Part shown: positions 24,901-25,245 of the stretch, one piece after another
Position numbering within the stretch: position 1 is the stretch's first letter
Layout: each line of letters opens with the position of its first letter
From: a virus
IMG/VR virus record: IMGVR_UViG_3300022927_000101
Span: 1-25,245 of that record
Strand: one strand, 5' to 3'
DNA length: 25,245 nt
Notes under the pieces: model-generated
Database searches by the model: none
Told to the model about the DNA's origin: nothing
What the model saw: the letters and a program-made list of their open reading frames with translations, nothing else
Made by a program: the position numbers and the translations under genes

Positions 24901-25245
24901 TCCAGTCTGATATAAGTCAGACTCTATTATTAAATGTATAGGGTCCGAAATATTGTTATTTATAGCTAAAACTCTAGTTCTGGTTCCATTGTTGTCAGTT
25001 GAAACACCTCTTCTCCATCTGATATTTCCTTCTGGAATATCCTTGGTCATTTCTTCTTTCATCTGCTCGTGCCACCATTCCTCTATATTTGGATAGTATC
25101 TACTAGCAGTGTATGTTGCTGAAAATGTAGTTGATTGAGAGCCTTTATATTCAGTGTAAAACAACCTCATGCTACTTCCTGGACCAACTTCTTCACTATT
25201 TTCAAAGCCTTGTAGCACGGTCTGACATCTTACATCTTCATCGTA
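21904..25245 (-). CDS. Large modular virion/adsorption protein with Pro-rich linkers (5' end outside window)
   Basis: The frame stays open from a GTG at 25218 to the edge (nine more codons, YDEDVRCQTV), so the true start is probably outside. Numbering from the GTG, residues 1 to about 430 are a beta-rich structural domain, including FRTNIGTADYHKIVGGYDPY and WYNDLFWTDDKRGIVL, reminiscent of large tail proteins of Bacteroidetes podoviruses. The rest is a string of small modules separated by Pro-rich linkers. A (VP)n linker leads to an Ig-like module (TGSTIQLTGEDYEFTGS). A Cys-bounded module like that in the 298-aa fibre and a CYTYSIQNNDFSQNLTFQYR module come next. Two related CYEI modules follow, then a 121-residue Pro/Ala/Ser/Thr/Val linker and a terminal Cys knot-like module (GWSCFGDTCFE...DCNLNCG). 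It is probably surface-exposed. Confidence 0.7.
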   Translation of the reverse strand, partial: YDEDVRCQTVLQGFENSEEVGPGSSMRLFYTEYKGSQSTTFSATYTASRYYPNIEEWWHEQMKEEMTKDIPEGNIRWRRGVSTDNNGTRTRVLAINNNISDPIHLIIESDLYQTGSVNLSLFGATIIDTEVGKNINAEASWNIVLKDRDDSLLVLETKPKVTNSDIFYEIGETYRVSSQGYHLGATDDSDQDSEQAALITLDFFNAFTWGNAIESYKYKDAFNAPELLHNARPLTNYSGYAENNRISSLTYGGVYEQTTNFNGLNEFNLTLGGFMDLDDKYGSLQKIVSRDQDLIVIQENKTSKVMYGKSVLYNADGSGNVSSTNDVLGSQIPFVGEYGMSTSPESFAKWYNDLFWTDDKRGIVLKLDSNGLDEISQYGMKDWFRTNIGTADYHKIVGGYDPYNDLYVISVQDPVIEWKEDDYNCGEGSVVWKIGKYYCEQTATPVPAPAVIPVPVPVPVPVPVPVPVPVPAPVTIPTPPVPTPSPVAPPVAPPVEPPVVAPPTSEPPVLPPVEPPVAPPVATPYVDILGPTSGTTGSTIQLTGEDYEFTGSTWAWTGGSAEGLTSKVINITESVDGNQVYGVTVDGTYQDYQGVSWSTPPVIPPVAPPSVSSFVIYANTSSGTNPLQGWSDGPTACAATGAPVTVYSSYGETSVASSYNNGHALYLDAGLTTLYNGGNTHFKDQYGTNGNSFQVGTSGFVFTFTSCITTPVVPPVAPPVAPPVASTPCYTYSIQNNDFSQNLTFQYRDCDGNLISDQVVLADSGTPDFCAEQGSVSRQSGTNSWVLTTEATTCTVGTPTPPTTPPTTPPVSGGYWNLRLCSGALANQQIAYDSNLDLGTVIKASNGICYEIDSFQSSGAATQTVVSEYSDCTDCESSTPVAPSPTPTPAPTASYFYYSVEDCNNPQTVISVRSSTNLAGYYGVLYNGTCYEIQGGGSDNTNDITSFYIDCVACQDKIVTPSPAPAPVPAPVAPSPTPAPAPVAPPTAPPPTAPSPTPSPVPTAPSPSPAPAPVYTPPPTAAPTASPVPSPVYTTVPVAPPTAPPVPAPVFTTSPVPTAPSPSAPTPIPVPAPAAPPPAVSGWSCFGDTCFETTTNPQYATLKDCNLNCGQMV
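22006..22368 (-). repeat. Coding segment for 121-aa Pro/Ala/Ser/Thr/Val linker
   Basis: The segment encodes a linker with about 43% proline by my count (52 of 121). Apart from Pro, Ala, Ser, Thr and Val it has only a few Tyr, Phe and Ile. Motifs such as AP, SP, TP, VP and APSPTP repeat irregularly. DNA here is clearly more GC-rich than its surroundings, being built of CCx and GCx codons. Confidence 0.85.
22384..22563 (-). repeat. CYEI Cys-rich module, copy B
   Basis: Encodes a 60-aa module with the pattern C, about 25 residues, GxCYEI, about 15 residues, Y-x-D-C-x-x-C. It pairs with copy A at 22621-22803 and is separated from it by a short TPVAPSPTPTPAPTAS linker. Confidence 0.75.
22621..22803 (-). 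repeat. CYEI Cys-rich module, copy A
   Basis: Encodes a 61-aa module (SNGICYEIDSFQ, ending SEYSDCTDC) that shares its Cys spacing and GxCYEI core with copy B. The rest is diverged, so it is an old internal duplication or an acquired common module. Confidence 0.75.
23831..23892 (-). repeat. 12-base tandem repeat encoding (Val-Pro)n
   Basis: On the plus strand a unit close to GGAACTGGTACA repeats about five times with small changes. It encodes alternating Pro-Val (PVPVPVPVPVP). It is the purest repeat in the large virion gene and a candidate for length variation. Confidence 0.8.

Noticed and set aside
25216-25218. GTG as start of the large virion gene
   Set aside because: The frame remains open upstream to the window edge with plausible coding residues, and no start-site signal is seen near the GTG, so the gene is treated as truncated.
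1-25245. tRNA genes, CRISPR arrays, insertion sequences, integrase or attachment sites
   Set aside because: I looked for cloverleaf-type sequences, regularly spaced repeats and transposase or recombinase motifs and found none; the repeats present are coding linkers or modules.

Overview
The window looks like part of a tailed double-stranded DNA phage genome, most likely a podovirus of a marine or other aquatic Bacteroidetes (flavobacterial) host. The evidence is AT-rich, densely packed genes with short overlaps; almost no Shine-Dalgarno sequences, start codons being preceded by A/T-rich sequence; TAnnTTTG promoter-like boxes of the Bacteroidetes type; and a run of three genes that resembles the T7 gp14-gp15-gp16 ejection proteins. 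I see no tRNA, rRNA, CRISPR array, transposase or integrase. No gene-free stretch is longer than 300 bases; the longest gap (3484-3560) holds a terminator.

Left arm, plus strand (2-4748): a replication and nucleotide-metabolism block. It starts inside a DnaB/Twinkle-type replicative helicase. Then come a small unknown gene, a MazG-like NTP pyrophosphohydrolase, two small unknown genes (one of 56 aa), a calcineurin-like metallophosphoesterase, a coiled-coil protein and a small membrane protein. After an intrinsic terminator there are an unknown gene, a YkgJ-type Cys-cluster protein and a PD-(D/E)xK nuclease.

Right arm, minus strand (25245-4767, read right to left): virion and adsorption genes. 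A large partial structural protein ends in a string of Cys-rich modules joined by Pro-rich linkers. Next are a glycosyltransferase, a fibre-like protein with Thr-rich linkers, a tandem prolyl-hydroxylase-like dioxygenase, an O-fucosyltransferase-like/carbamoyltransferase fusion, a GDP-mannose 3,5-epimerase-like enzyme, a second fibre-like protein with the same N-terminal anchor and a Pro-rich linker, a structural protein, and the three ejection-type proteins (221, 595 and 2016 aa). The two arms converge with an 18-base gap at 4749-4766.

The most interesting content is 15051-25245. Genes for prolyl hydroxylation, GDP-L-hexose synthesis, sugar transfer (one enzyme resembles plant hydroxyproline/serine glycosyltransferases) and sugar carbamoylation are interleaved with three fibre-type proteins whose linkers are almost pure Pro/Ala/Ser/Thr/Val or Thr. 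I infer a phage-encoded system that makes the fibre linkers into hydroxyproline- or threonine-linked, carbamoylated glycoproteins, resembling plant extensins or arabinogalactan proteins. The individual enzyme families are well supported; the substrate assignment is inference.
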